From Leptospira kmetyi serovar Malaysia str. Bejo-Iso9 (GTDB lineage Bacteria; Spirochaetota; Leptospiria; Leptospirales; Leptospiraceae): a stretch of 64,000 nt of DNA. Location: the NCBI RefSeq assembly GCF_000243735.2, contig NZ_AHMP02000002.1, positions 15,001 to 79,000 of the forward strand, read 5' to 3'. A program made the translations under genes and the position numbers. How positions within the stretch are numbered: the first letter of the stretch is position 1; every line of letters begins with the position of its first letter. The notes under the pieces were generated by a model that did not search any database, had not been told where the DNA came from, and worked only from the letters and a program-made list of their open reading frames with translations. Of this stretch, positions 8,972 to 16,897 are shown piece by piece.

Positions 8972-9243
8972 TCGAGCGGTTTTACATCCGTAATTTCGAA
9001 AAACTCTGTAAGTGTATCACCATCGTTCGGACCCGTTCCAATAAACCAAACATCAGCGGGGAGGTCTGAAAAGGTTTCAGTCAGTCCATTGGATTTTTTT
9101 AAAAACCGAATCGGATATGAAATTGGTATTTCAAAATGGTCTGTTCTTTGAAGTGTTATTCCTTGAGCTTCACGCAGTCCCTTCGCGGAAATGAGCTGGC
9201 CGTTGTCTGCCTCGATTACTATATCACTCGCGTACTCTTTCAT
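8953..9243 (-). CDS. Small protein under a strong promoter
   Basis: A 96-residue acidic protein (MKEYASDIVIEADNGQLISA, with LPADVWFIGTGPNDGDTL) transcribed against the tail operon. It has a textbook ribosome site (AAGGAG, 9 bases from ATG) and a near-consensus sigma-70 promoter at 9274-9302. Both features are unusual among its neighbours, which mostly lack them, and imply expression in the lysogen rather than as a late gene. It has no signal peptide, membrane segment or known motif. It may be a moron or an exclusion/immunity factor, but this is speculation from context. Confidence 0.7.
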   Translation of the reverse strand: MKEYASDIVIEADNGQLISAKGLREAQGITLQRTDHFEIPISYPIRFLKKSNGLTETFSDLPADVWFIGTGPNDGDTLTEFFEITDVKPLDQVLSK

Positions 9244-9273
9244 TCTAAAATCTCCTTTGTAAAAAATCGAAGT

Positions 9274-9302
9274 ACTATAGTTATACAGCGTTTCTTTGTC
9301 AA
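9274..9302 (-). promoter_or_regulatory. Strong sigma-70-type promoter
   Basis: On the minus strand TTGACA (9302-9297) and TATAGT (9279-9274) are separated by exactly 17 bases. Initiation would fall near 9267, giving a short leader before the ATG at 9243. Confidence 0.8.
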
Positions 9303-9366
9303 GAAAATACGAATTAATTATCTTCTGTTTTCAACTTAATCTAACGAAAGACCCACCTCTCCGATT

Positions 9367-9383
9367 TTTAGTATCATACTAAA
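9367..9383. promoter_or_regulatory. 17-base palindrome upstream of the polyvalent gene
   Basis: TTTAGTATCATACTAAA is a perfect palindrome (8+1+8) ending 10 bases before the ATG at 9394, in the divergent region with the 8953-9243 gene. It has the form of an operator for a dimeric regulator. The binder is unknown. Confidence 0.4.
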
Positions 9384-9393
9384 CTTCTCCAAA

Positions 9394-12300
9394 ATGATAG
9401 GCGTAAGAGAAGTCGTTCGAGAAACACTCCACATCCTAAAAGGAAAAAAACTCCAAGATAATGCTATATCCACTCACAAAAACTTGTCCGTTTGGAAAAA
9501 GTTTGCTGGACTTGAACATCCATGGAGACAGATAAAAGCACCTCCAAAGTCTCACATCCATCACGGAACATCCGAGAAAAAGGAACATACAACCTCTCAC
9601 AGCTCTCAAAAAAATATTCATTCAACACATGGTAAGGAGGAATTCAAGTTAGAAGCCGAATCGGTAAAAAGGGAAAAAGAAACCGATCCGGGTCAGCCGC
9701 TTCTTTTCACAAATCTTCCAAAGATAAAAAACTCACCATATCCAAACAAAAGACCGGTATATGTTCCTGGAAAAATCAATGACCTCGGATCTTTGATTAC
9801 AGAAATAAAAAACTCGCTTCTAAATTCCGGTCTTGAATCAAAAGCAAAAGAATTTTTGGAACTTGCTTACAAAGGTGAAAATGATCTTAATAAAATTCTA
9901 AATATCTGCTATCGTTTCGTTAGTATATCTTCGGATAACGTAAATAAAATTACACGTTCTCTCGTTTCTGAAAAAGTAAAGGAAACGAAAAGAACTCTTT
10001 CCGAAGCGATGCTCGGAAATGACAACGCATCCGGCGAACATGACGTTCAAGCGAGCACTCCTAAAATTCTTCAAAGTAGTTTTCTTCCTGAAATTATTAA
10101 GGAGCTTAACGAAGATGGTCTTTCCGTTTCTGACAAAAAATTTATTGAGAGGGTAAAGACCTCAATCGAAAGAAAACAAATTCCTCATACGATAAAAACG
10201 AAGATAAACGAGGAGTTAGCACGACTTGAAATCAAAGAACCTTCGATCGTTCTAAAAATTATAAAAACATATATCAGTGATTCTCTTCTTAAATATAACG
10301 AAAAAAATAATCCGAAACCGATCGATGACGATTCTCCAATTAAAAGAAGCGTAATTTCTTCCAAATTTAGACATCTCGCTGACAACATGGAAGAGGCGAT
10401 TCAGCACAAAGAAAGCCCGCCTATATCCAGACAAAATAAAACGAGAAGAAGAATTGGCATTGCGGCTTCGATGTATGATCAATCTGTCAAATTACGAAAA
10501 ATTCAAGCGGCACTTTATGGTCTTGCTAACGAGGTAGAGGACGGAAAACTTCCCGAGTATCTTAAAAGTATCAAAAGTAAAAATGATATTGAGGAAATTA
10601 TTTCGACTTACAAACACCTAGATTACTATCGTCAGATTCCTAATTCTAAGGAATTGAATCCATTAGATTCAAAAGTTTCGGTTAGGTTTTATAAATTTCC
10701 GTTGGACTCCTTTTACGAGGATACGCAAAAAGAAATTCGAATTAGTTCAGATGGTAAGGTAAACAATCATTCCTTAGATTGGGCTTTGAAGAAAGGTCTG
10801 ATAACAAAAGCAGAATATAAAACTATCCTCAAGCACACTTCAAAGGACAAGAATTCTCATTACGAATCTTTTCAAGTAAGTGATCTTGAAAATGCCGAAG
10901 AACTAAAACGGATATACGATTTAAAAGATAATCTTAAAGACAATTTGTATGTAAAGCCCGCAGAGAAAAAATCAAAGAATACAGTTCTAATCAATGGAAC
11001 GAAATACGAGTTTTATTTTAAAGGAAAAAAGGATCGAAGTAATTATCAAAAAAGTATCATAAAGATTCTTCGCCTAGGTCTTGATACATACAAAAAGGTT
11101 GAAGACGCGGGAAAATATATACAAGCTCTTAGCGAAAATAACAAAGGTCGCGGACCGGATCCAAAAAAAAGAGAAATTCAAAAGTTAGAAGAAAACCTCG
11201 TCGGAGTAAAGATTCCAGGTTTTTTCCCGACCCCGAAACTACTCGCGCAGAGACTTGTAAAAGAAGCAGAAATTTCTTCAGGTATGGAGGTCTTAGAACC
11301 CTCAGCCGGAAAAGGAGATCTCTCCGAAGAAATTCAAAATTTAACGGGAATCAAACCTGACACGATCGAGTATTTTAGTTCTCTAAGAGAAATTCTACAA
11401 AAGAAAGATTTTAACCTCGTAGGAAGCGACTTTCTAGAATTCAAAGATAAACTCTATGACCGAATCATTATGAACCCTCCTTTTGAGAAGGGTCAGGATT
11501 TGGAACATGTTCAACACGCGTATTCACTCTTAAAACCAGGCGGCCGCCTTGTTAGTATCATGTCCGAGGGACCATTCTACCGAGAGGATTCTAAAGCAAA
11601 AAATTTTAGAAAATGGTTAGAGGACGTTGACGGGGAATCGGAACAACTTCCTTCCGGTTCATTTCTTGGACGCGATTCCTTTAGACAAACCGGTGTAAAT
11701 ACAAGGATCGTAATCATTGAAAAACCAAAAGCGAAAACAAATTCGAAAATTACCAATTTCGAAACAAAAATCACGGATGAGTCTTTTGATTCAAAATCTC
11801 TTTCCGAGGCAATGCGCGGAAACAAAAACGCGGAAGGAGAACATAGTACCGTAAAAAATCTAGAATCCGAGGTATACAATTCTCATCCAAATACGAATGA
11901 TCAAGTTCTCGAATCAATAGATAAAGATGACCCTCCAAAGGATACGATTAAAAAAATTGATCTAACGGATGTCAAAACACTGCTCGATCATAAAGAAAAA
12001 AATAAAGAATTCAAAGATGTTAATGATCGCGTTCCCGGTTCGCGGAAAGAGATGGCCGCGATTGCGAAATTACTTAAATTATCCGATCTAAATAAGCTAG
12101 ATTCCGCAACAGCGGAGCGCGTCGTTAAAAAAGATAGGGTACTTCCTCCGTTTGATTTTACGGAGTACAAGAATAAGGGAGAGGAGGGAGGCTTAGTTTT
12201 TTTAAAATCTAAGTTATACGACTCTATCGCTTCGAAACCTGCGGATTCGGATTATGCAAGAAAGGAATATGTCCTTAACTTAAAAGATATTCTCGATCCG

Positions 12301-13917
12301 ATTCTTAACGCAAAATCTATAGCTGAAATTACACAGTATGCGAATTCATTTTCAAGACGAACTCTACACGATTATAAAATCATAGTTCGTTCCGAAATAG
12401 ATAATTTTCAAAAGGAAATTCTTAGTTCAGATCGCACGAAAAGTTCTATGGACTCCATTTCTGAAAAATTTAAGAAAATAATAGGAGATATGGTTCCCGG
12501 AGCCGAATCGATCATTGAAAAAATTGTAGGCGGGGAGATTAAACAAAGTTTCGAAATCGACCGTGAATTATACTCCCTAATGAACAAATATTACTTTGTA
12601 AGTGATACAAATAAGGGGCTAAGAATGTTGCCCTCCGTTTACGGAGATCGATTTTTTAATCTCCTTATGTGTAGAACTGATCCATCGATAAGAGTTTGGC
12701 GCGAAGCATTGCAGTATAATCCTCTTAGTGAAGAAACGGCGGCTAAAAAATATAAAGACTACGTTGAAAAAAAGAAATTGCATTCAATTAACCAAAGTAC
12801 CACTTTTTTAAAAATTTATCCGACGTTAAAAGAGTTTAAAATAAAAAATCCTCAATATAGCGATGAAGCCGCGAATAAAATATTCACGGAAAGAACAAGT
12901 ATTAAAGAATCTATAACAAGGGAAGAATGGTCTAGGATTCCACTCAATAATGTTCGAGATTCGGATTGGTCATGGGCAGAGAAAAAAAAATCAGAGAAGA
13001 AAAATACTCCAAATAATAGTAATCTAAAACGCTTACCTTTAGGAATAATTTTAAGAGAGAACGGGAGAACAATTTCTCCTGGTGAAATTTCTTCAAAAGC
13101 ACTTACGGAAGAATGGGGATTTAAGTCTGTCCAATTTGGTAATTATATGGATGATAAATCCTCTAAAGATCATTTAACACGGTTTGTTGCTTCATTAAAA
13201 GATTTAGAGGATGCACTTGAGATCGATATGAAAAGGGCGATCACTCAAGGAAATCTTAATATGGCTTTTGGTGCGCGAGGAAAGCCTGGTCAATCTGCGA
13301 GTTATAGTTCTTCCTTTAGAATCATTAATGTTACAAAGACAAAAGGGGATGGATCAGTAGCTCACGAATTTGGTCATTATTTCGATCATCTATGTACAGA
13401 AAACGATGCCAAGCGAGACAAAAGTCATTTTATCACTATAAACCCGAAAGGTGTTTTCTCAGATTCGATAAAAAAACTTTTTACAGTAATCAAAAATAAT
13501 CCCGATGGAACAAAAACGAATTTCTATCAGAATGCTTTATCGACAGGAAGCAAAGAACTTGTACAGAGAGAAGAGCTATTCGCGCGTGGTTTTGAGGCTT
13601 ATGTTGAGGATAAACTAGCGGAAAAAGGAATGATGAATACTTATTTAGTATCTCCAAATAGAATAACGGAAGGGATGCACCCGATATTAGCATTTCAAAA
13701 TGAGATTAAATATCCGCAAGGGGAAGAGAGAACTCGAATTGTTAATGCGATCGACGATTTTGTAAATGTTTTTAAAAATAAATTTCATCTTTTAAAACCG
13801 CTCGATAAGACCGCTCCGAGAATTTCAAGCCAATTTGAAAACTATATAACTATCAGCGATATAGTTAAGGAAAAGAAAAAAAAGAATCCGATTTCTCTCT
13901 TTAAGGATGAGACTTGA
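9394..13917 (+). CDS. Polyvalent protein: DNA methyltransferase plus LPD1-type HExxH domain
   Basis: A 1507-residue multidomain protein. Residues about 609-790 form an adenine-type methyltransferase: PTPKLLAQRLVKEA, the SAM site VLEPSAGKGDLSEE and the catalytic NPPF at about 692. Near residues 1300-1330 comes the LPD1-type region (FGARGKPGQSASY, INVTKTKGDGSVAHEFGHYFD) with an HEFGH motif at 1324-1328 and a downstream EELFARGFEAY helix, resembling a zinc metallopeptidase core. Near-identical short motifs SEAM-GN-NA-GEH at about 203 and 804 bracket the middle. The first 110 residues are His/Lys-rich and disordered. Such polyvalent proteins of phages and conjugative elements are thought to enter the recipient with the DNA and counter its defences. 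It lies between tail and capsid genes, fitting a virion protein. Confidence 0.85.
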   Translation: MIGVREVVRETLHILKGKKLQDNAISTHKNLSVWKKFAGLEHPWRQIKAPPKSHIHHGTSEKKEHTTSHSSQKNIHSTHGKEEFKLEAESVKREKETDPGQPLLFTNLPKIKNSPYPNKRPVYVPGKINDLGSLITEIKNSLLNSGLESKAKEFLELAYKGENDLNKILNICYRFVSISSDNVNKITRSLVSEKVKETKRTLSEAMLGNDNASGEHDVQASTPKILQSSFLPEIIKELNEDGLSVSDKKFIERVKTSIERKQIPHTIKTKINEELARLEIKEPSIVLKIIKTYISDSLLKYNEKNNPKPIDDDSPIKRSVISSKFRHLADNMEEAIQHKESPPISRQNKTRRRIGIAASMYDQSVKLRKIQAALYGLANEVEDGKLPEYLKSIKSKNDIEEIISTYKHLDYYRQIPNSKELNPLDSKVSVRFYKFPLDSFYEDTQKEIRISSDGKVNNHSLDWALKKGLITKAEYKTILKHTSKDKNSHYESFQVSDLENAEELKRIYDLKDNLKDNLYVKPAEKKSKNTVLINGTKYEFYFKGKKDRSNYQKSIIKILRLGLDTYKKVEDAGKYIQALSENNKGRGPDPKKREIQKLEENLVGVKIPGFFPTPKLLAQRLVKEAEISSGMEVLEPSAGKGDLSEEIQNLTGIKPDTIEYFSSLREILQKKDFNLVGSDFLEFKDKLYDRIIMNPPFEKGQDLEHVQHAYSLLKPGGRLVSIMSEGPFYREDSKAKNFRKWLEDVDGESEQLPSGSFLGRDSFRQTGVNTRIVIIEKPKAKTNSKITNFETKITDESFDSKSLSEAMRGNKNAEGEHSTVKNLESEVYNSHPNTNDQVLESIDKDDPPKDTIKKIDLTDVKTLLDHKEKNKEFKDVNDRVPGSRKEMAAIAKLLKLSDLNKLDSATAERVVKKDRVLPPFDFTEYKNKGEEGGLVFLKSKLYDSIASKPADSDYARKEYVLNLKDILDPILNAKSIAEITQYANSFSRRTLHDYKIIVRSEIDNFQKEILSSDRTKSSMDSISEKFKKIIGDMVPGAESIIEKIVGGEIKQSFEIDRELYSLMNKYYFVSDTNKGLRMLPSVYGDRFFNLLMCRTDPSIRVWREALQYNPLSEETAAKKYKDYVEKKKLHSINQSTTFLKIYPTLKEFKIKNPQYSDEAANKIFTERTSIKESITREEWSRIPLNNVRDSDWSWAEKKKSEKKNTPNNSNLKRLPLGIILRENGRTISPGEISSKALTEEWGFKSVQFGNYMDDKSSKDHLTRFVASLKDLEDALEIDMKRAITQGNLNMAFGARGKPGQSASYSSSFRIINVTKTKGDGSVAHEFGHYFDHLCTENDAKRDKSHFITINPKGVFSDSIKKLFTVIKNNPDGTKTNFYQNALSTGSKELVQREELFARGFEAYVEDKLAEKGMMNTYLVSPNRITEGMHPILAFQNEIKYPQGEERTRIVNAIDDFVNVFKNKFHLLKPLDKTAPRISSQFENYITISDIVKEKKKKNPISLFKDET

Positions 13918-14101
13918 GGATATGGACAATTATGAAATCCTAAAAGGACTTTTTCTTTATACGCTTTTATCGAGTCTACTTTTCTGGTGCTCACTCGGCA
14001 TTTTTGCTCGTTTGGTTTATGACGCTTTTTATTTTTTTCGATCAATGTTTGTAGAAGACTCCGAGCAGAATGAATATTCACATAAAGATTCAAAAGTCTA
14101 A
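13907..14101 (+). CDS. Small single-span membrane protein
   Basis: A 64-residue protein overlapping the end of the polyvalent gene by 11 bases. One hydrophobic stretch (LFLYTLLSSLLFWCSLGIF) is followed by an aromatic, charged tail. ATG 13922 is an alternative start behind GAGGAT. The stop abuts the ATG of the next gene. Function unknown; it could be a membrane factor acting at DNA entry given its neighbour. Confidence 0.55.
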   Translation: MRLEDMDNYEILKGLFLYTLLSSLLFWCSLGIFARLVYDAFYFFRSMFVEDSEQNEYSHKDSKV

Positions 14102-14491
14102 ATGCCGACATTCCTCGGTCCTTATTCTTTCGATGATTTTCTTGAGGATTCCATTTTGAAAAACCTTTTTGTTTCCGAAACTGAAATCGATTTTTCAAAC
14201 CCGCTCGGTAGCTACAACCTGGGCGATGTTTTGGCAATAAATTCTTTAGTCTCGCATTTATTCGTAAAGGTGATCGTTCCTTTTGACGGAAACCCTATTT
14301 TAACAATCGGGGATACTACGAGCGTTGATAAGTGGTTTGACACCGGCGGTTTGGATTTGTCTGAGGCAGGGGTATTCTTGGGGGTTGTTTTGGAGAAAAT
14401 TTCTTCGATGACCCAGGCAAAAATATATTGGAATCCAAATCTTTGTTCGAAAGGCAAAGTAAACGTGTTTCTATTTTCGAGTGCAGTATAA
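14102..14491 (+). CDS. Hypothetical structural protein
   Basis: A 129-residue protein that starts at the base after the previous stop (TAAATG), so the two are likely coupled. The sequence alternates beta strands and Gly/Asp turns (VKVIVPFDGNPILTIGDTT), typical of a small beta-sandwich decoration or fibre-like protein. I recognise no family. Confidence 0.6.
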   Translation: MPTFLGPYSFDDFLEDSILKNLFVSETEIDFSNPLGSYNLGDVLAINSLVSHLFVKVIVPFDGNPILTIGDTTSVDKWFDTGGLDLSEAGVFLGVVLEKISSMTQAKIYWNPNLCSKGKVNVFLFSSAV

Positions 14492-14559
14492 AATTATTAA
14501 ATTCTAAAATATAAACGAAAAACTTACGAATTCAACTGTTCTCGAATATAGTCCCGGCT

Positions 14560-14778
14560 ATGACTTTGGAGAAAAATAAAGTTTATAAAATATTCTACAT
14601 GGGTCTACCTATGCGCGGGTGGATTGGTGAAGACGGGAAATGGGTTCTTGAGGGATTTTTTTCGAGATTTTTTCGACTTCTGAAAGTTTCGGAAGAAGGA
14701 TGGATGGTTATAGTCTACGATTGTAGTTATTTCATCGTTCTTTTTAAATTTCTACGTGGCGACTATACCGAAGAATAA
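14560..14778 (+). CDS. Small hypothetical protein
   Basis: A 72-residue protein, Trp- and Phe-rich (MRGWIGEDGKWVLEGFFSRFF), with a hydrophobic C-terminal half. No ribosome site precedes the ATG, and translation may be leaderless. Its stop lies within the left arm of a hairpin that could end transcription. Moderate confidence that it is coding. Confidence 0.45.
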   Translation: MTLEKNKVYKIFYMGLPMRGWIGEDGKWVLEGFFSRFFRLLKVSEEGWMVIVYDCSYFIVLFKFLRGDYTEE

Positions 14779-14809
14779 TTGTGAACCTGAAATTCAAATT
14801 CACAATTAT
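14775..14809. terminator. Bidirectional hairpin between convergent genes
   Basis: ATAATTGTGAA (14775-14785) and its exact reverse complement (14799-14809) form an 11-base stem with a 13-base loop, flanked by AT-rich sequence. It sits between the convergent genes ending at 14778 and 14823. The stem is AT-rich and therefore weak. Confidence 0.5.
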
Positions 14810-14822
14810 ATTATTCAATTTA

Positions 14823-15008
14823 TTATTTTAATCGCGGTTCGCAAATTTGAATCAGCTCTTCTTCGATCGATTGGCCTAACATTTTAATTAGATCCGTTCT
14901 AAAAACGTTGTCCAAAACGATCTCGATATATTTTCGATTTTCAAGATTCTCGATTCTATAGATCCTCATTCCATTTCGAATCACTATATACACAATTAAA
15001 TTATTCAT
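14823..15008 (-). CDS. Small hypothetical protein
   Basis: A 61-residue basic protein. I chose ATG 15008 because AAGGAA lies 9 bases upstream; the ATG at 15029 would put this site inside the gene. The sequence (YIVIRNGMRIYRIENLENRKYIEIVLD) suggests a small alpha/beta fold. It is a lone minus-strand gene between late plus-strand genes, so it is probably expressed separately, like a moron. Function unknown. Confidence 0.5.
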   Translation of the reverse strand: MNNLIVYIVIRNGMRIYRIENLENRKYIEIVLDNVFRTDLIKMLGQSIEEELIQICEPRLK

Positions 15009-15149
15009 TTTAAAATTTCCTTCGAGCATATCAGCCCTAATCTATATTTTGTAAATCTTCGGAAGAATTCTTAAAAAAATTCTTTCGACTGATCCGTTTT
15101 CGAATCATTTTAACCGCCGATTCCACTTTTTCGAATATGAGTAGTCTTC

Positions 15150-16079
15150 ATGCAAGAGACTACGTTTTTACATCCATTCCAGATTTTAAAAGCAAGTCCT
15201 GAAGACAGGACCGGTGCGATTAAAATCTTGGTCAGAGCTTCTTCGGAGCGAGAGGACAAAGAAGGAGAGGTGATCCTTAAATCTGCGTACGCGGATCAGG
15301 ATATGCGAAGTGAATTTACCTCTCAAGGTTACTTCGATTACAACCACCTTACCGATATAATCGATAAAGAAATCAGAGAACTCAAAAAAGAAGGAAAACT
15401 AACCGGTACGACACTCGTCGCGCTTCAAGACGCGAAAACAAAAGCGATTATAGGCGCACCGGAACAGATCGGATTTAAAGACGATTTTCCTTCTCATCTT
15501 GGAATCAAAAACGACGGCGTATATATCCAAGGCCGCCTTTTTCCAGGAAACAGTTTCGCCGAGGAAATCAAAAAAGGTTTACAGGCAGGTTTCAACGGTT
15601 GGGGAGCTTCGGTAAGCGGATTTGCAAGAAGAGAAGACTATCAAGGAAATAAAATTCGAAAAATCCAACTTAAAAAATGTGCCTTAGCTCCCTTGCAAGA
15701 GGTTATTAATCCGGACACCTCTGTTCAACTTCTTAAAGGTGCAGTTTATCTTCGTGATTTAGAAAAATCCGAACTCGTTGGAGTTTTGACCTCACCTGGA
15801 CCAACCACACTCCAAGAAAACCTAGAGTTAGATAGGATTTCTCGCATAGAAAGAAAACTCGCCTTTCTTACAAAACTTTTTCAATCCGATCCGATCGCGC
15901 AGGACCGCTTTGTCGAATTAATTTTTAACGATATTGAGGATCGTATAGTACATCAGGGAATGGAGTGTCGCTCTTCTTTGATCAGATCCATTCTTTTATC
16001 GGAATACAGCATTGAAGGAGAAGACTTAGAAAATCTAACCGACGCTCTTTTTCTAAAATTAAACGGAGAAAGATTATGA
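15150..16079 (+). CDS. Prohead protease-like protein
   Basis: A 309-residue protein resembling the HK97-type prohead serine protease that matures the capsid. Visible family features are ILVRASSEREDKEGEVI at the start, a His in FDYNH near residue 66, GWGASVSGFA near residue 150 (candidate catalytic Ser) and KKCALAPLQEVINPDT. The remaining 100 residues are an extra helical tail. It opens the head operon directly before a scaffold-like gene and the capsid gene, the standard order. It overlaps the next gene by ATGA. Confidence 0.75.
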   Translation: MQETTFLHPFQILKASPEDRTGAIKILVRASSEREDKEGEVILKSAYADQDMRSEFTSQGYFDYNHLTDIIDKEIRELKKEGKLTGTTLVALQDAKTKAIIGAPEQIGFKDDFPSHLGIKNDGVYIQGRLFPGNSFAEEIKKGLQAGFNGWGASVSGFARREDYQGNKIRKIQLKKCALAPLQEVINPDTSVQLLKGAVYLRDLEKSELVGVLTSPGPTTLQENLELDRISRIERKLAFLTKLFQSDPIAQDRFVELIFNDIEDRIVHQGMECRSSLIRSILLSEYSIEGEDLENLTDALFLKLNGERL

Positions 16080-16897
16080 TTTCCGATGCGATAGATAGAC
16101 TTCGATCGCGCTTGACTACTAAGCCGATAAAGAAGTCTGAAACTCCGGGTACTCCGGATTTACAAACATTAGCGTCAAAGGTTACGACTCTTCTTGATTC
16201 TGGAAGCGTTCTTCCTGAAACGGATAGTGTAAAAGAATGGGCGGTTGCACATGGTGTCCCGGATTCTGATGCCGGATCGTTTGCGGAAGACGTGATAAAC
16301 GCGTATTTCGATGAAGCAGACGATGAAGACGAAGAGATAAATAAATCTGAACTCGGTTCAGATGATGACGACGAAGAAACGGATGAGAAGGAAGAAAAGG
16401 AAATAAAGAAAAAAGACAAGGAAAAAAAGAAGAAGGAGGAGGAGACCGAGGAAGAAGAGAAAGAAAAAGAAATTGAAAAAGCAAAACTCGCAATCTTTCA
16501 AGAATTTAAAAGCACGTTAGAAATTCTAAAATCCGGTCAGGAAACACTTGCGGCCGCAATCGAGCACCTCCTCGATCGATCCGAAGAAACAGAAGAACTC
16601 TCTTCTTCAGTTCAAAGACTAAAATCCGAAATCGGATCTTTATCCGAGAAACCGAATTCTGAAAAAAATCCTGTAACGAAAGTAAATCAAAACGGCAAAT
16701 CCAGTTTGGGTTCCGGTGTTATAGCTGGAACTGATCGAGAAAGAGTAAGTAATCAAATAATCAAAGGCATTGAACTAGGAAAATGTCAGCTCGAAGACGT
16801 GGCGTACTTCGAGTCTACTTGGAAACTGTCTGATCGCGCTCAAGCATTTTTTAACGAATATAAGGAAGTGCTAAAGAGTGGGTCCACACACATTTGA
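16076..16897 (+). CDS. Scaffold-like protein
   Basis: A 273-residue protein translationally coupled to the protease (ATGA overlap). Residues 80-150 are an extreme acidic/basic block (DEADDEDEEI, KKKDKEKKKKEEE) followed by a coiled coil to about 200, as in phage scaffolds that are digested after capsid assembly. The C-terminal 60 residues are a small folded helical part that might bind the capsid protein. It overlaps the capsid gene by 20 bases. Assignment is by position and composition, since scaffolds diverge quickly. Confidence 0.65.
   Translation: MISDAIDRLRSRLTTKPIKKSETPGTPDLQTLASKVTTLLDSGSVLPETDSVKEWAVAHGVPDSDAGSFAEDVINAYFDEADDEDEEINKSELGSDDDDEETDEKEEKEIKKKDKEKKKKEEETEEEEKEKEIEKAKLAIFQEFKSTLEILKSGQETLAAAIEHLLDRSEETEELSSSVQRLKSEIGSLSEKPNSEKNPVTKVNQNGKSSLGSGVIAGTDRERVSNQIIKGIELGKCQLEDVAYFESTWKLSDRAQAFFNEYKEVLKSGSTHI

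Noticed and set aside
9244..9393. Short plus-strand frame (9136-9339) over the promoter of the small antisense gene
   Set aside because: It crosses a strong promoter and ribosome site of the opposite strand and has no coding features.
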